From the NCBI GenBank assembly GCA_036346355.1, contig CM070578.1, positions 13,592,501-13,656,500 of the forward strand: a stretch of 64,000 nt of DNA, written 5' to 3'. The stretch is from Rhipidocladum racemiflorum. Taxonomy: Eukaryota > Streptophyta > Magnoliopsida > Poales > Poaceae. Positions 21,852 through 33,419 of this stretch are shown here, piece by piece (position 1 is the stretch's first letter; each line of letters starts with the position of its first letter). Under the pieces are notes generated by a model. It had not been told where the DNA came from. It ran no database searches and was given only the letters and a program-made list of their open reading frames with translations. The position numbers and the translations under genes are program-made.

Positions 21852-22699
21852 GTAGGCCCAAACCTTGACACTCTTTTGTTTATGACTTTACTCATGTTCT
21901 GCTAACCAGATTAATAGTTCTTTGTTTATAACAGGGTACGATGATGGAAGCTTAGCTGGGGACAAAACACAGAGCCTAATAGGAATTCCAGTCGTATGCT
22001 TTTCTTATGCCTATTTTGAGCACTACCTTACAGATACCTAATGTACTGCCAGTGTGCCATAGTAGGCTAATGCTGTTATTCCTTATACTATCCTTGCACC
22101 CAGGTAATTATCTATCTTAAATTAACTGGTCTTTTGATTGGCCGTGTAACGAACATCGTATGCGACAGATCATGGCTCAATATATCACCACTTATATTAT
22201 CCCTTAATCCTATGTATCTCATCGAAAGCATTTCCTGCTCTTCAAACCTTCGGCATTCTGTAATCGTTTAACATAGAATTATACCTTTGTGTACCCTAAA
22301 GTTCTATCAGAAATAACTAGCGTATACCTTCCTTTGCCTGATTGCTTTCCTCTATAGCCTAATGATACTGAAAGTATTCTTGCTCCATGATAGAACTAGC
22401 TGCATTCTTTTACTTTTCGTTTGTCAGAGCATGAACAGTTCCTACCAATAAGTTTTCATGCCAAAATTCAAAATTGACTACCTAAAGTCTGCCTACTTAC
22501 CATAGCATATCCCATTTTCTATGAATGCCTACTTAAACTTTGTTAATATAGTTGACTATGTCAGCGCCAGCGTTCAGCTCATATCAGAGATTACCTTTAC
22601 ACTTCATCGATGGAGCCGTTAGATTCGAATGAACACATCAAATTTGTTAGGCTATACGTAATTAGGGGGAAAAGAACTAATTTTTTTTTATTCTTGATC

Positions 22700-23165
22700 G
22701 TTGCTCCCTCTCTCTCAGTCCCTATCCCTCTCACGCTTTCTCTCGCCCGATTAGTCTCTCTCTCAATTAATCTCTCTCAATCTTTAAGTCTCTCTCATCT
22801 GATTAGTCTCAGTCTCAATCTCTCAATCCCTGTCTCTCTCACCCTCTCTCTCTCTTGCTTGATCAGTCTCTCTCTCGCTCAATTAGTCTCTCTCAATCTT
22901 TCAGTCTCTCTCTCAATCGCTTAGTCCCTGTCTCTCTCTCGCTCGCTTGCTCGCTTGATCAGTACCTCTCTCAATCTTTCTTGCTTTCTCTCTCGCCCAA
23001 TTAGTCACTCTCAATCTTCCAATCTCTCTCATTCGATTAGTATCTCAATCTCTCTCTCTCTCTCTCTCTCTCTCATGATCACTCTCTATGTCAACCACTC
23101 TTGCTCGCTCTCTCTCACGCCCAACCAGTCTCTTTCTCAATCTCTCTCATCTACTCCCCAAGAGA
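22700..23165. repeat. CT-rich low-complexity / minisatellite tract
   Basis: Imperfect repeats of tctctctcaatc, gattagtctctc and cgctcgcttg fill about 460 bp, including a pure CT run near 23053-23074. It gives meaningless Ser/Leu-rich reading frames. The 22030-22700 stretch before it shows no gene. Confidence 0.8.
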
Positions 23166-23339
23166 GTTTAGCTTATGTCACCAAAAGTTGAATCTATGAG
23201 CGGCTCTTTAGCCTGGAGTGTGAACTGCAGAATATAGCAGCTCATGACAAACCTGAATACAAGCCTAGAAAATAGTATCATCGAAATTTGCTGATCAAGT
23301 CGAAGAGATACGTTTTGTGTTTTTTTTGGAAGATACGTT

Positions 23340-24200
23340 TTGCCTGAAGATGTACTTCTCTTTATATTTTATTTACTCTTTTTTTTTCTTCCTCCTTTTC
23401 CTTTTTGTACCTATTTTCACTTTCCATCTGTTTTTCACTTTCCTCTTTTCCCCCCTTCCCCATTCCCTTTTTTGACCAGTCCTGACAGGTTCCCTTCGGC
23501 TTCCCCCTTCCCATCGGTTCCTCTGCCCGAGTCCAAACCGCTCCCCTTCGTCTTCCTGCTGCGCTGCCTCCACTCCCCACTGCCCCCTCGTCCTCCCCAC
23601 CGGTCGCCACTTCGCCTCCCTCCCCACTGCACCGCCGCCTCCGCCTCGCCTTCCCCCACGCCGCCTCCTCCCAAAGGTGCCTCCTCCGGCGTGGCGAGGT
23701 GGCGAGGGGAGCCAACGCGTGATGCAAGGCGGGACTTGAGGCAACCGGAGGCAAGGGCGCGCTTAGGAGGTGGCGGCCAAAGCGGCAGTGACCAAGATGT
23801 GCAGTCGACGACTCCAATCGATGTGGTTGCCACGGATGGCGATGTGGCCAGGTATGCCCCACCGCGCCGCGTCCCTTCCTCCCCACTGCACTGCCCCCTC
23901 TGGCCTCGCAGCGTGCTCGCCTCCCCCCGGCACCCTCACCTGGTCGGCCTCCTCACGGCTGGCGCCCCCACTAGGCCGATCTCCCCCAACTCTACTCCTC
24001 CCGCGTTGTAACCTGCTGCGGCCCCCAATAGTGAGCCGTGTTCGACGTGCCGGGCCGTGTCGCCTGCCGCGCCCGTTTTCTCGACCTGACACGACCCGAC
24101 CCGTGTCGTGCCGATTTTTGGGCTGGACCGCGATGGCTCGGGCCAGCCTACACAGACATGGCCCATGTGCCAACCTCTGCCAAGCGAAAGAAATCAAGAA
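23340..24200. other. GC-rich repeat DNA without a supported gene
   Basis: Pro/Arg/Ser-rich open frames occur in all phases here, but none has a recognisable domain. The segment at about 24035-24165 (cgtgccgggccgtgtcgcc, cacgacccgacccgtgtcgt) resembles the CG-rich subterminal repeats of plant hAT elements, and a similar style of sequence recurs at 61310-61480. It is probably transposon-derived. Confidence 0.4.
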
Positions 24201-24318
24201 GGCAAGAACACAAATCAAACATCCATATCAGCTTTAGTACAATTTTGATGCGATATCAGCTTCTCCTGCCCCACGTGGATTCTTCGTTAGGCATCAAAAC
24301 CTCTTTGGATCCCCTCAC

Positions 24319-25782
24319 CAGGGGTGGAAACAGGTCGGGTAATACCTGACCCGTATCAGTATCTGGGAATAAATTTATCCGAAATAACGGGTACTGGTTC
24401 GGGTAATTATGATTCGGGTACGGATTCAGGTACTACCTGGATAATTGTTGTTTGGACACGGATCGAGTACATGATGAAAAATACCCGACGAAAACGGGTC
24501 GGATACGGGTACCCGGCGGATAAAATCAACCGAGTACCTCGATAATTGTTCTCCTTTTTTTTCTTCCTTATCCCCCCTCTCTCTCTCTCCACCACTCTCT
24601 CCTGACAGTTCTTGCCGGAGATCGGCTAGCTAGCTGAGCAAGCGCCATTGAGACGCATGATCGGTTGAGGAGCTAGGCATTAAGCTTACGGGGCCGCCCT
24701 GCAGCCAGAGGACGGTCGGCCACGGTTTCTCCGGCGAGCTGCTCGCCCTCTGAGGGCTCTTGTAGTACCACCAGAACAGGTGCGCCCCTGCAAAGCGGGC
24801 GTCATCATCAACAGCGCGCGGCAAAAGCAAAGTTAAGTCGCTCTAGCGCGCTGAGAGAGATGATGCGATGCGTAATTAAGCAAACTGATCGATGGTTGGT
24901 GAGCATCATGCATGTATGTTACTTGGCCGGACTTCGACGTACCCCCACCGCTCCATTCCGTCGTCGGTTCCGGCGGTGATCGCCGAGACGACGATGCTGC
25001 GGGTGCACAGCAGAGAGAGACAAACGGGGGACAGAGCGACACAAGCGGGCTCGCCCATTTGGAAGACGGCCGCGTTTTCTGCAGGCTTTGTGCCTTTTTT
25101 GCAGCGTACGCTTGGTTGGGCAAGCAACGATGGTGTGGCATTAAATAGGAGGCGTATCTATCACCTACGTACGTGAAAAATGCCCGGCTTTTCGTTCTGT
25201 TTTCATCGTTCGTTCCAACTTGATCTGCCTTGTTCCTTTCCGTAGCGTGCGTTTTAACAATTCCAAGAAGAAAAGATGGACAGTTTTTGGTGCTTTGCTT
25301 CAAGCTTGGTGTGTATGGATTTCACCGTGGGGGTACATCAAGTGTCACTTGTTCTGTTCTCATGGCTAGCAGTTAAAAAAGAAACACACACACACAGATC
25401 ATATGAGAGAGAGAGAGAGAGAGAGAGATTATCCGGTGAGAATATTCTGGAGAAGCAAAACATTTTGGTATTTTCTTTGTGTGTTAGTTAAATTATTTTT
25501 ATTCCATTCTTTGACTATGTGTGTTAGTTAAATTATTTTTATCCCATACTTTGATCCTAATTAGTTTGCGTACTATTCGACGAAGTACCCGTTATCCGTA
25601 CTGTACCCGACCGTATAATATCCGGTATCCGTTTTCTACCCGTTCGTAAATACCCGATATCTGTATCCGTATCCTATCCGATTTTTCACTGTCCGTATCC
25701 GTACCCGTATCCAAAAATAATAATTAAGGTAGGGTACAGAATAACCTATTACCTAACCATATCCAACCTGTTTTCATCACAC
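24319..25782. mobile_element. hAT-like non-autonomous element carrying gene exons (Pack-type)
   Basis: The left end reads caggggtggaaacaggtcgg, followed by a cluster of 'cgggtaNt / acccgt' subterminal repeats (24330-24540). The right side (25575-25780) is filled with the same motif in inverse sense (tacccgttatccgtactg, tatccgtacccgtatcc) and ends ccaacctgttttcatcac, whose reverse complement gatgaaaacaggttgg mirrors the left end. That is the usual appearance of plant hAT elements. Between the ends lie two exons of a serine-carboxypeptidase-like gene and an AG/AC microsatellite (25384-25428). I could not confirm an 8-bp target duplication, and the right end is diverged. Confidence 0.55.
24690..25127 (-). 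pseudogene. Two-exon fragment of a serine carboxypeptidase-like (SCPL) gene
   Basis: On the minus strand, an upstream exon (about 25127-24923) ends ITAGTDDGMERWGYVEVRP at a GTAACA donor. After a 135-bp intron ending ctttgcag, a second exon (24787-24690) reads AHLFWWYYKSPQR, then KPWPTVLWLQGGP, and stops exactly at a GTAAGC donor. WGYVEVRP / AHLFWWYYKSP / LWLQGGP are hallmarks of the SCPL51-like clade of plant S10 carboxypeptidases. The splice junctions join in frame. The residues before ITAG look like a signal-peptide end (LSLLCTRSIVVSA). No further exon follows, so the catalytic Ser-Asp-His part is absent. The fragment lies inside the hAT-like element and was presumably captured by it. Confidence 0.75.
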
Positions 25783-26103
25783 GGTTTTACAGGTTTGTAG
25801 GCATGGATGCCCAGTGTCCTTGTCTCTGAACCTACCTGCAGACGTATCGGTATCGCAAGTTCATCTGCCTATCGTGCCATTTACTCAATTTGAAAATAAG
25901 ATTACTCATAAAAATTACTGGCAGTTCTTAGATCAATATCAAACACACTTGACAAACTACTTCCTTGAACAAACAGCTATTATTGACTTATTTATAGACA
26001 TTCAATGATCAAGCGAGGATTTGGCTAGTCTCATTTGGCGTGCCGGGATGGCTTTTAGTCAATGTCTTATCCAATCATTGACTTGGTCAACGAAGACTAG
26101 CTA
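25783..26103. other. Short intergenic gap
   Basis: About 320 bp between the hAT-like element and the 3' end of the CYP94 gene. It should include the P450 3' untranslated region. No other feature was seen. Confidence 0.5.
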
Positions 26104-26127
26104 GTGGCTAGCATCACTCACGCGCAG

Positions 26128-27672
26128 TCACCCCCGTTTCTTGAGCTGCACCCAGAGCCCGCCTTTCATCTTCATCGTCGCCGTCATCTCGTACGCGGGC
26201 GGCGCATCCATGCTCGCTGCCGGCGCCACCACGTCCACCTTGAACCTCTGGAGCATGGCTGCGGCAACCGTCTTCATCTGCACGTACGCCATCTCCTTCC
26301 CGAGGCACGCGCGCGGCCCAGCGTGGAACACCGGGTACCGCGCCGCGTCAATGGCCACGAACTCGCCGCCCTCGCTGAGCCAGCGCTCCGGCGCGAACTC
26401 CAGGCAGTCCTTGCCCCACAGCCTTTCCATCCTCCCCATCGCGTACGCCGAGTAGTTGGCGAACCACCCGGAGCGCACCACTGCGCCGTCCGGCAGCACG
26501 TCGTCGGCGAGAGCCACCCTCCCGTTGAACGGCACCGGCGGGTACAGCCGCATCGCCTCCGTGATCGCAGCGTGGAGGTAGTGCATCCCCTTCACGTCGC
26601 TGTCCCGCGACACCTCGTCGTGGACGCGCCGCTCGCACCGGGGGTTCGCGGCGAGGAGCCAGCAGAACCACGTCAGGGCTGACGACGTCGTGTCCTTCCC
26701 GGCCAGCACGAAGCTGACGACCACATCCCGCAGCAATCGCCGTTTTGCCTCCGGCGAGGGGAACATGGAGCCGAGCTCGCTGCCATCGTCCTCGTCCATG
26801 GCCGCCATGAACCGCGAGAGCAAGTCCGGGTTCTCCTCTTGGCGACCGTTCGTTTGACGAGCCTCCTTCGATTCGATGATGGACATGGCGTGGTCGTCGA
26901 TGATGTCGACGGCTTTTCGGAGCCGGCGCGACTTGCCTATGTTGAGAAGCTTCGTGAGCCTCTGCACCCATGTGGACGGCGTCATCACCCTCATGAAGGA
27001 GATCTCGACCGCCGTGGCGAACGCCGCGAAGAGCGCCTCGTGCCGGGGGTCCGCCCTCTCGAGAAGCGTCGAGCTCTCGACGCCGAAAGCGACATGGCAG
27101 ATGTTGTCGAACGCGAACCGGCACAGCGCGTCCTGCAGGTCGACGGCCTCGCCGGACTCCGCGGCGGCGTCCAGGAACGGCAGGAAGCGGCGGTGGAGGT
27201 GGACAGCGAGGACGTCGCCGGTGAAGTGGCGGAGCGAACGGGAGGAGAAGGCGTAGGACGCCACCTTGCGCTGGAGGCTCCAGAGGCGGCCGTCGGCTCC
27301 GAAGAGGCCGTCGCCGATGAGGTCGGTCATCGCGGAGCGGAAGCGCGGGCCCCTGACGTAGTTGGCGAAATTGGCGCGCAGCAGGTGGTCGACGGCCGCC
27401 GGGCTCGCGGTGGTCACGGCGTGGCCGGCGCCGAGGGGCCCCCACGCCTCGATGGCGCTGGACGGCGCCGCGCGGAGCAGGTTGGTGTACCAGTCGAAGA
27501 AGCGCCGGCGGTTACGTATGAACTCGACGGTGTTGCCCAGGACGGGGTTCGGGTGCGGACAGTGGGCCGTCGTTCTTGGCTTCGCCGGAGAAGCCCCGCG
27601 GCGGCGCCGGAGATGAAATAGGACGACGGCGAAGAGGAATAGGATTACATAGGCCAGGCGTGTGATCTCCAT
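26128..27672 (-). CDS. Cytochrome P450, CYP94 family (clan 86), intronless
   Basis: A single open frame of 514 residues, the usual CYP94 length and intronless like most of that family. Order of features: N-terminal membrane anchor (about residues 5-20) with a following LRRRRG stop-transfer, I-helix AGKDTTS (324-330), K-helix EAMR (372-375), PERW (428-431) and the haem-binding loop FHAGPRACLGKE (449-460, Cys456 as the iron ligand). The YSAYAMGRM segment (408-416) and the FHAGPR loop point to CYP94. Known members are ER-bound omega- or in-chain hydroxylases of fatty acids or of jasmonoyl-isoleucine; which subfamily this is cannot be settled by eye. Codon use is strongly GC-biased, as in grass single-exon genes. 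No break was seen, so it is probably functional. Confidence 0.9.
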   Translation of the reverse strand: MEITRLAYVILFLFAVVLFHLRRRRGASPAKPRTTAHCPHPNPVLGNTVEFIRNRRRFFDWYTNLLRAAPSSAIEAWGPLGAGHAVTTASPAAVDHLLRANFANYVRGPRFRSAMTDLIGDGLFGADGRLWSLQRKVASYAFSSRSLRHFTGDVLAVHLHRRFLPFLDAAAESGEAVDLQDALCRFAFDNICHVAFGVESSTLLERADPRHEALFAAFATAVEISFMRVMTPSTWVQRLTKLLNIGKSRRLRKAVDIIDDHAMSIIESKEARQTNGRQEENPDLLSRFMAAMDEDDGSELGSMFPSPEAKRRLLRDVVVSFVLAGKDTTSSALTWFCWLLAANPRCERRVHDEVSRDSDVKGMHYLHAAITEAMRLYPPVPFNGRVALADDVLPDGAVVRSGWFANYSAYAMGRMERLWGKDCLEFAPERWLSEGGEFVAIDAARYPVFHAGPRACLGKEMAYVQMKTVAAAMLQRFKVDVVAPAASMDAPPAYEMTATMKMKGGLWVQLKKRG

Positions 27673-27770
27673 GGTGTGCTATGAGCTTTGAAATTTCGGA
27701 TCCTCTGCCTCTTCGAAGTAAAGGCATGGTGCTTAACTGCTGCTACATGCCTACATCTTCTCTTTTTTTA

Positions 27771-28020
27771 TTTCCTCCGTTATTTTGATTTCATATAGAA
27801 ATTAAGATTATGTTAGAATTTAAAAAGATATAAAGAAAAATAACTTAGATGTCCCCATTTAATTGTCTTAGAAGATAAAAGATATACTTTGTATAGGTGG
27901 TAATGAATAAATACATAGAAATATAGAAAGAAAGACATCATCAAATATACATACAAATCTTATATTTATGTACAAAATTATTAAAAAAAATAAGTCTTAT
28001 AAAAATAAAAGGAGGGAGTA
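27771..28020. mobile_element. Stowaway-like (mariner) MITE, about 250 bp
   Basis: The left end reads tttcctccgttattttgatt and the right end aaaaggagggagta, the degenerate inverse of the Stowaway terminus CTCCCTCCGT. The interior is AT-rich. It lies about 100 bp upstream of the CYP94 start codon, so within its promoter region. Confidence 0.55.
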
Positions 28021-28141
28021 CTCAACGTTTAGGACATGGGCGTATCTCCCATACACATTTTGACTATTACTTTTTGTAGCTATATGTTAGTAAAATATAA
28101 AATAATTATAGGAGTATCTCCAAAGGAATATGAGTTTTTTC

Positions 28142-28636
28142 TTGCTAAATAGCACTTAAATTTTGAGTTTGCAGATATAGATCCATGGATGAAATCAATT
28201 TGCCTTCTCTCCTACCATTTGAGTACTATTTGTTCAAGAGTACTCAATTTTTTAGGTAATAGATGAGGAACATTATTCTTTTCTGTATGCCTTTTTTTAC
28301 ATCAATTATACACTGGTTTTACAAAAAATAAATTATGTAAAAAAATGATGTGATAATTTATAAAAAAAGAATATTATTCTTTTTCTATATGGCCTTTTTT
28401 TTACATCAATTATATACTAGTTTTATATAAATTAAATTATGTAAAAAATAATACGACAATGTGTAAAAGAGGAACAAAATAAACCATAATGAAGACAACA
28501 AACAAAAACATGGATCACAAAGCAATATCTAATAGACAAAAAAATTGAATACTTACAAACCAAAACAACACCAATATCTAATAGACAAAAAGTTTGAGTG
28601 CACACAAACAAAAAGCACTCGAATGCTATTTAGCAA
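28142..28636. mobile_element. AT-rich TIR element with internal ~110-bp tandem duplication
   Basis: Ttgctaaatagcacttaaat at the left faces tcgaatgctatttagcaa at the right. Inside, a unit of about 110 bp (gcctttttttacatcaatta, then actRgttttaYa, then taaattatgtaaaaaa) is present twice (about 28273-28490). A shorter phrase aatatctaatagacaaaaa is duplicated near 28525 and 28573. No coding capacity. Confidence 0.5.
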
Positions 28637-28639
28637 TTC

Positions 28640-30720
28640 CTTAAAATTATAGCTAGTGCTATGAAAGTATTTTTGATGACCAATCTAGTGATATCATTTC
28701 TACTGTTAAAGTTTTAAAAGATTGATTACACATCCTATAACAACATCCAAAGAAGAATGGATCGAGTAAGGCTGGCATCGCTTTTGACCTATCCTATTTT
28801 CTAGACCAACACGGATGTTCGACCAGAAAATCAATTTCCATGCGTGCAATGAGTCCAAGTCCAAGCTCGTACATTCTTGCCTTCATCTAGGACGTTCAAT
28901 CAGAATATATATATGTCCATGGACGTGAATTTCACAAGAAAAAGCTCAATTTCGATAGAAATCAGCATTCAGACACGGCCTTAATTCTGGTGCTTAGCAT
29001 TGGGCCATTGGCAGTGGCTTCCATGTCAGGAGCAGCTTTTCATAGTTTCTTTTTTCCTTCATCGCACCAACCAGAGAAATGTCGTTGCTGGGGGCTTTGG
29101 ACTAGTCTGGGGAGCGGCACCGGCATACTGTATTATGTAGAATTTTGTGACAACCAGTGCTTTATGAAACCCCGTTTGGGAGGTGAAATCGGAAATTGGA
29201 TGGTTCTGGAATCCGCCCGGAAACCCGGCGCCTGGTTTAATTGTTCGCTGCATTTTGGGTCTCAAGATTTGCAAAATCTAGTGAGGAAGTGTGACGGACC
29301 GCCCTTTTTAGGGGGTGCGTTTAAATCTCTTTATGACTACCCAGGAAGTTTAGTCATCGGGAACCAAGTCATACATTGCCAGCATAAGAACGAGACAACT
29401 GTTTTTAATAAAATTAAAGCCTAACAGCCAAAGTTTTACAAAAGGAAGCGACGAGCTCCAATATATTACATTACCAAAAGAACCACACAGGCAAAGCCTG
29501 AGCACAGAGAAAGAACCCTAAAACTAGACCGGTTTGCCATCTACGATCTCCTGGAATTCTCCGGCGTCTTCAATCTCTAAAATAGGTTGAAAAGCAAGAC
29601 CGAGTACACAACAGTATTCAGCAAACCGCACAGGAGTTCTGAGTATTACATGCGGGGGGTATTCTCAAAGGAAATGGCAATAAGGTCATTATGATTGTGG
29701 ATGCAGTTTTATTTTCCAAGTCATTTTACATTTGAAACACAAACCATACATAATAAGAATAAGCAAATTTTGAGTTTTCACAAGTTCATCATTACGTCAA
29801 GTTGAGAATTAACAAGTCTACTTGGGTTAGGTTATGGGATTCACCCCAATTCAAACTTAGCTTCATTTACCGGAAGCACGGCGTAATCGATTACCCTTTA
29901 ATTATGACTCTGCAGAGTTGCTCAGCTTTACCCACAAGATACCAACAACCGTTAATGCTTCACGTGAATTACATGCAACTTAAATGCATGCGGCCGGACT
30001 GAGGTTATCAAAACCTTTCGTTGAACTACCCCTCTTTATCACTTACCCGGTAGTTCTCAAAACCACACAGTACTCGGGTCCCACGGGCCACGACGGGATG
30101 CACGATCCGATACTGAGGGTATCTACCGTTGTGAGAATCGGCAGGTGACTCCACCGGCCAATCTCCATTCCACCCCGTTCGCCTCGCGAGCATACTGTCT
30201 AACACACACAGTATGGAGGCAACCTCCATTACCAAAAGGACAATGTGCTGCCGCCCTATCTGGGCACGTGGAGCTCGATGGGGATGTACGGCTGCTAGAT
30301 TTGGAAGCTTGGAGCTTGGGGACAACACACGGTGGAAAGGTAGTTGGGGAAGGCACCATCACGGTCACCGCCTCCGACTCCAATGCCGGTATGCGAAGGA
30401 AACACGATATCATCAGATTCAGTCGTACAATTGGGAAGACATGCCATCGTTAGATCCGGCCACCTTCACCAGATCCGGCCAAGGGAAGGTTGGGGATGAC
30501 ATCCTCAACGGTGTCCCTCCATTGGATCGGCCACCATGACAACAGCGAGAGGGAAAAGCGACGAGAGAGGGGCGGCACGATGGAAGGAGAAAGGGGCGAG
30601 TGAGGGTGGAGGGATGGCGACAACAATTGGGAGGCGACACGGTTGCGTGTGGTGGAGGGAGAGAGAGAGGTGGCGAGGTGGACTGGATAGAGAGGAGGAA
30701 GATGGGTCTGGCATCTACGT
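28640..30720. other. Intergenic DNA with probable retroelement debris
   Basis: A 144-residue open frame at 28990-29424 has no recognisable domain, and I do not call it a gene. From about 29770 to 30200 the minus strand has the look of a grass retrotransposon leader or LTR (tggtatcttgtgggtaaagc, then caactctgcagagtcataat, then gtattgtgtggttttgaga-like text), but no gag or pol is present and ends were not found. 30540-30720 is GA-rich. Confidence 0.3.
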
Positions 30721-32401
30721 GTGAGAGAGGAAAATGTAATTAAATTTTTTCTTGTTTTATTAGTACTGTGTGAGCCCCACCGTAATACCTCCTACAAACA
30801 CTAAATACTGTAGCATTTGCACCCAAGCTATGTGGGCCTTAACTTATGACAGCTGAAGTAAGCATTGGAGACACTACTACAAAAAAACTCATCACTGATA
30901 GTTCAAAAACCTTATCATAGACTGTTTTGTGAACCGTCTGTAAACATGTGTCAGTATTAAGAAGAGCACATCACAGACGGTTTTTGAACTATCAATAAAA
31001 ATTAACATCAGAGATGATTCTAGCCTAGAATAGTCTCTGATAACACATCATCATAGACGGTTCTAACCGTTTGTGATATTCCTTCATCACAGACGGTTCT
31101 AGGCTAGAACCATCTGTGATATGCCCTAATCATAGACGGTTGTAGCTTAGAACCGTATATGCTGGTTCTAGCCATCAAAGATAGTTCTAGGCTGATGTGA
31201 TAGTCTGTTTGTATTTTTTAAAGATTTTTTATTTTATTGGCTAGCCTCAGGAATAAATGCTAACCATGCCCTCTGAAACAAGCAGGATACATATTACACA
31301 TCCACAAAAGTAAATGCACAAATACATATTATACATCCACAAGTAAATGCACAAGTACCATAACACATCCATTTTAGAAATCAACTCACATGTATTAATT
31401 AATTAAATGCACAAGTACACATGCCACTACAATTTACAAATCCACAGCAGAAATACACATGCCACTACAATATACTACTCATCAAGTTAGGTAGTGGAAC
31501 TCACCTTCTAGCTTTATGACCTCACATAGCAAGAAGTAAGTGAGTTGTCCTCAAATTTTGTGCATATTGGCCCGTTCCAATGCAGTTGTAGCAATTTCCG
31601 CAACATGTCAATGGGAAGATTAAAGTTTTGCATATATATAAATCGATAAGTAATTGCCATTGGAAGATTGACAAACCTTCAGGATATTTAATTGTTCTCA
31701 TTGTACCAATTATGAGTTTCATGTTGTGGCAAACGTAGAATCAATATAGGATATTTCTCTTTCCTTGGTTGTGGCACTGCAAAGATAGAATTGGTTTGTT
31801 TGAGAGGTATTATTATGGAGTGTGGTATAGGATTATTGTGTACTAGCGGATACCAGAAACTTCATATCGTGGTGCAGCTGCGACCCTCCCTTGGATGGCC
31901 CTCCATGAAATTTGTACAGTTTGAACGGCCTATGTGATTCCAAAAAGTTAGCCTCAGCCATTCCACGAGTGATGTATACCTTGAACGACCTACAACAGAG
32001 TAATATATAGAGGGAATGTGATTATCTATTTATTAATTATGCGATAGGCTTCAAGTTGTGGATGTCGCCCTTTAAGGAATCTAGGTACATAACCAGATTC
32101 TTCCTTGATACAATTACAATAAGAACCCAGCGAAACCTACACAGGTATATCGCCATTATCATTGAACCTAATTAACTTTGAGTTGTGTATAAAGTACAAA
32201 TCAATAAGTATTGCAACTAGTGCAACACTTACCCCGGGTTGTGGGGGATCAAGAAGTATGTACTGTTTATCACATTGAGCCAGCAATGCACTTGTCACGT
32301 AATCCTCGACCGCTTGTACATTTCCGTCCATGCTTTGCTTGGAGACCATATCTGGGTCGAGAAAATCTACCGGTTCATCTTTCTTTTTGGCTTCAATGAT
32401 C

Positions 32402-32402
<1 letters not shown>

Positions 32403-32470
<68 letters not shown>
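32403..32470. repeat. TA microsatellite inside the CACTA element
   Basis: About 33 TA units lie directly left of the nested MITE at 32471, as if the MITE had inserted into TA-rich target DNA. This parallels the arrangement at 21604. Confidence 0.95.
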
Positions 32471-32472
<2 letters not shown>

Positions 32473-32844
32473 AAAAATACTTTTTACTCCCGGGAGTAAT
32501 TACTCCCATCTCTGAAATACCACCCAAACGAACTTTAAATACTCCTTTATCACTTTAGATACACTCATATACTAATTATAAGATATTCCACTGAGATTCA
32601 CATGAAAAAATTGCAAGAGAGTACATAGTTTTTAGCCTATTTTGCAAATACCTTCGTATAAGCACATAAAAAGGAGTATGTCTAAAAAGTGTGCATACCA
32701 CATCTGAAAAAATGTAAATACCACCTAGATGGTCTTATATACTTGTATATTACACGTACATACCCTCCGTTGCGCGAGATACTCCCTATGTTGTGAGATA
32801 CGGCATAGGGAGTAATTACTCCCAGGAGTAGAAAAGAGACTTCC
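32471..32844. mobile_element. MITE nested in the CACTA element, 374 bp
   Basis: The left end reads ggaaaaatactttttactcc followed by cgggagtaattactccc. The right end is gggagtaattactcccagga followed by gtagaaaagagacttcc. These are inverse copies with few differences, and (TA)n lies on both sides (a short tatatata also at 32849-32856). Superfamily is not certain; the TA flank fits a mariner- or Tourist-like origin. Confidence 0.65.
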
Positions 32845-33419
32845 ACTATATATATAGCTGTATTGCACGCATTAGACCTTGAAGGGCTGTAGGCACACAC
32901 TTACAATAACCAGCACCTCAAGAGCAAGGCGTCGAGGTTGTAGAGATTGAACAAGTCGCTGAAGTCAACCCCGAAGAAACCACCCGATGACTGGTTGAAC
33001 ATATGCTCCTTAGTGAAGCTGACCGGGATAGACGATATCTGTTGTGCCACTGGCTTTTTGGCTTGTTCCATGTACCATTCTTGCGATCTAATGCAAGCCG
33101 ATGAGAGATTTTATAGGCGCTCTTCCGGTAAGAAAGGCTCTCCTAGCTTGCATCTCCGGGTCAACGGAGCAAACGAATAGTCGGAGGAGGGGGGCCATTG
33201 GGGCGAACACATAGTTGGGGGCCTCCGATATCTACTTCGATTTACCCTTGTCTAGCTTTCTACCATAGGTCGTCTTCATGGGTCCTCATGTCAATGACCC
33301 TTACTCATTACTGACGATTTTTTTACTATAAGGATCAGTGATGATGTGTTATTACAAATAATTTTCCATAACCATCAGTGATGAAGGTCTAATATAAGCT
33401 TTTTTTTGTAGTAGTGAGA

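Larger units (their letters stand above)
30872..33416. mobile_element. CACTA transposon, non-autonomous, 2.5 kb, TSD AGA
   Basis: The left end CACTACTACAAAAAAACTC and right end tttttttgtagtagtg are inverse CACTA termini. AGA flanks both ends (30869-30871 and 33417-33419), the expected 3-bp duplication. The left subterminal region (30890-31200) holds many alternating copies of catcacagacggttctaggc and its inverse, and fewer such copies (accatcagtgatgaagg) lie at the right (33300-33390). No TNPD/TNP2 transposase is present. A minus-strand frame at 32403-32137 may be a remnant of the element's accessory gene, but I cannot identify it. A MITE and a TA array are nested inside. Confidence 0.85.

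Noticed and set aside
23340..24011. 223-residue Pro/Ser-rich plus-strand frame
   Set aside because: Low complexity, no domain, all frames open in this GC-rich repeat DNA.
26348..27445. 365-residue minus-strand frame within CYP94
   Set aside because: Alternative frame of the P450 coding sequence; Arg/Pro-rich with no motif.
28990..29424. 144-residue plus-strand open frame
   Set aside because: No recognisable domain, no promoter or splice signals, overlaps inverted-repeat-like text (cccgtttggg ... cccggcgcc).
32137..32403. CACTA-encoded Ulp1-type protease gene
   Set aside because: The KQYILL phrase is suggestive but the rest does not match and no catalytic residues are seen; left as an unidentified remnant.
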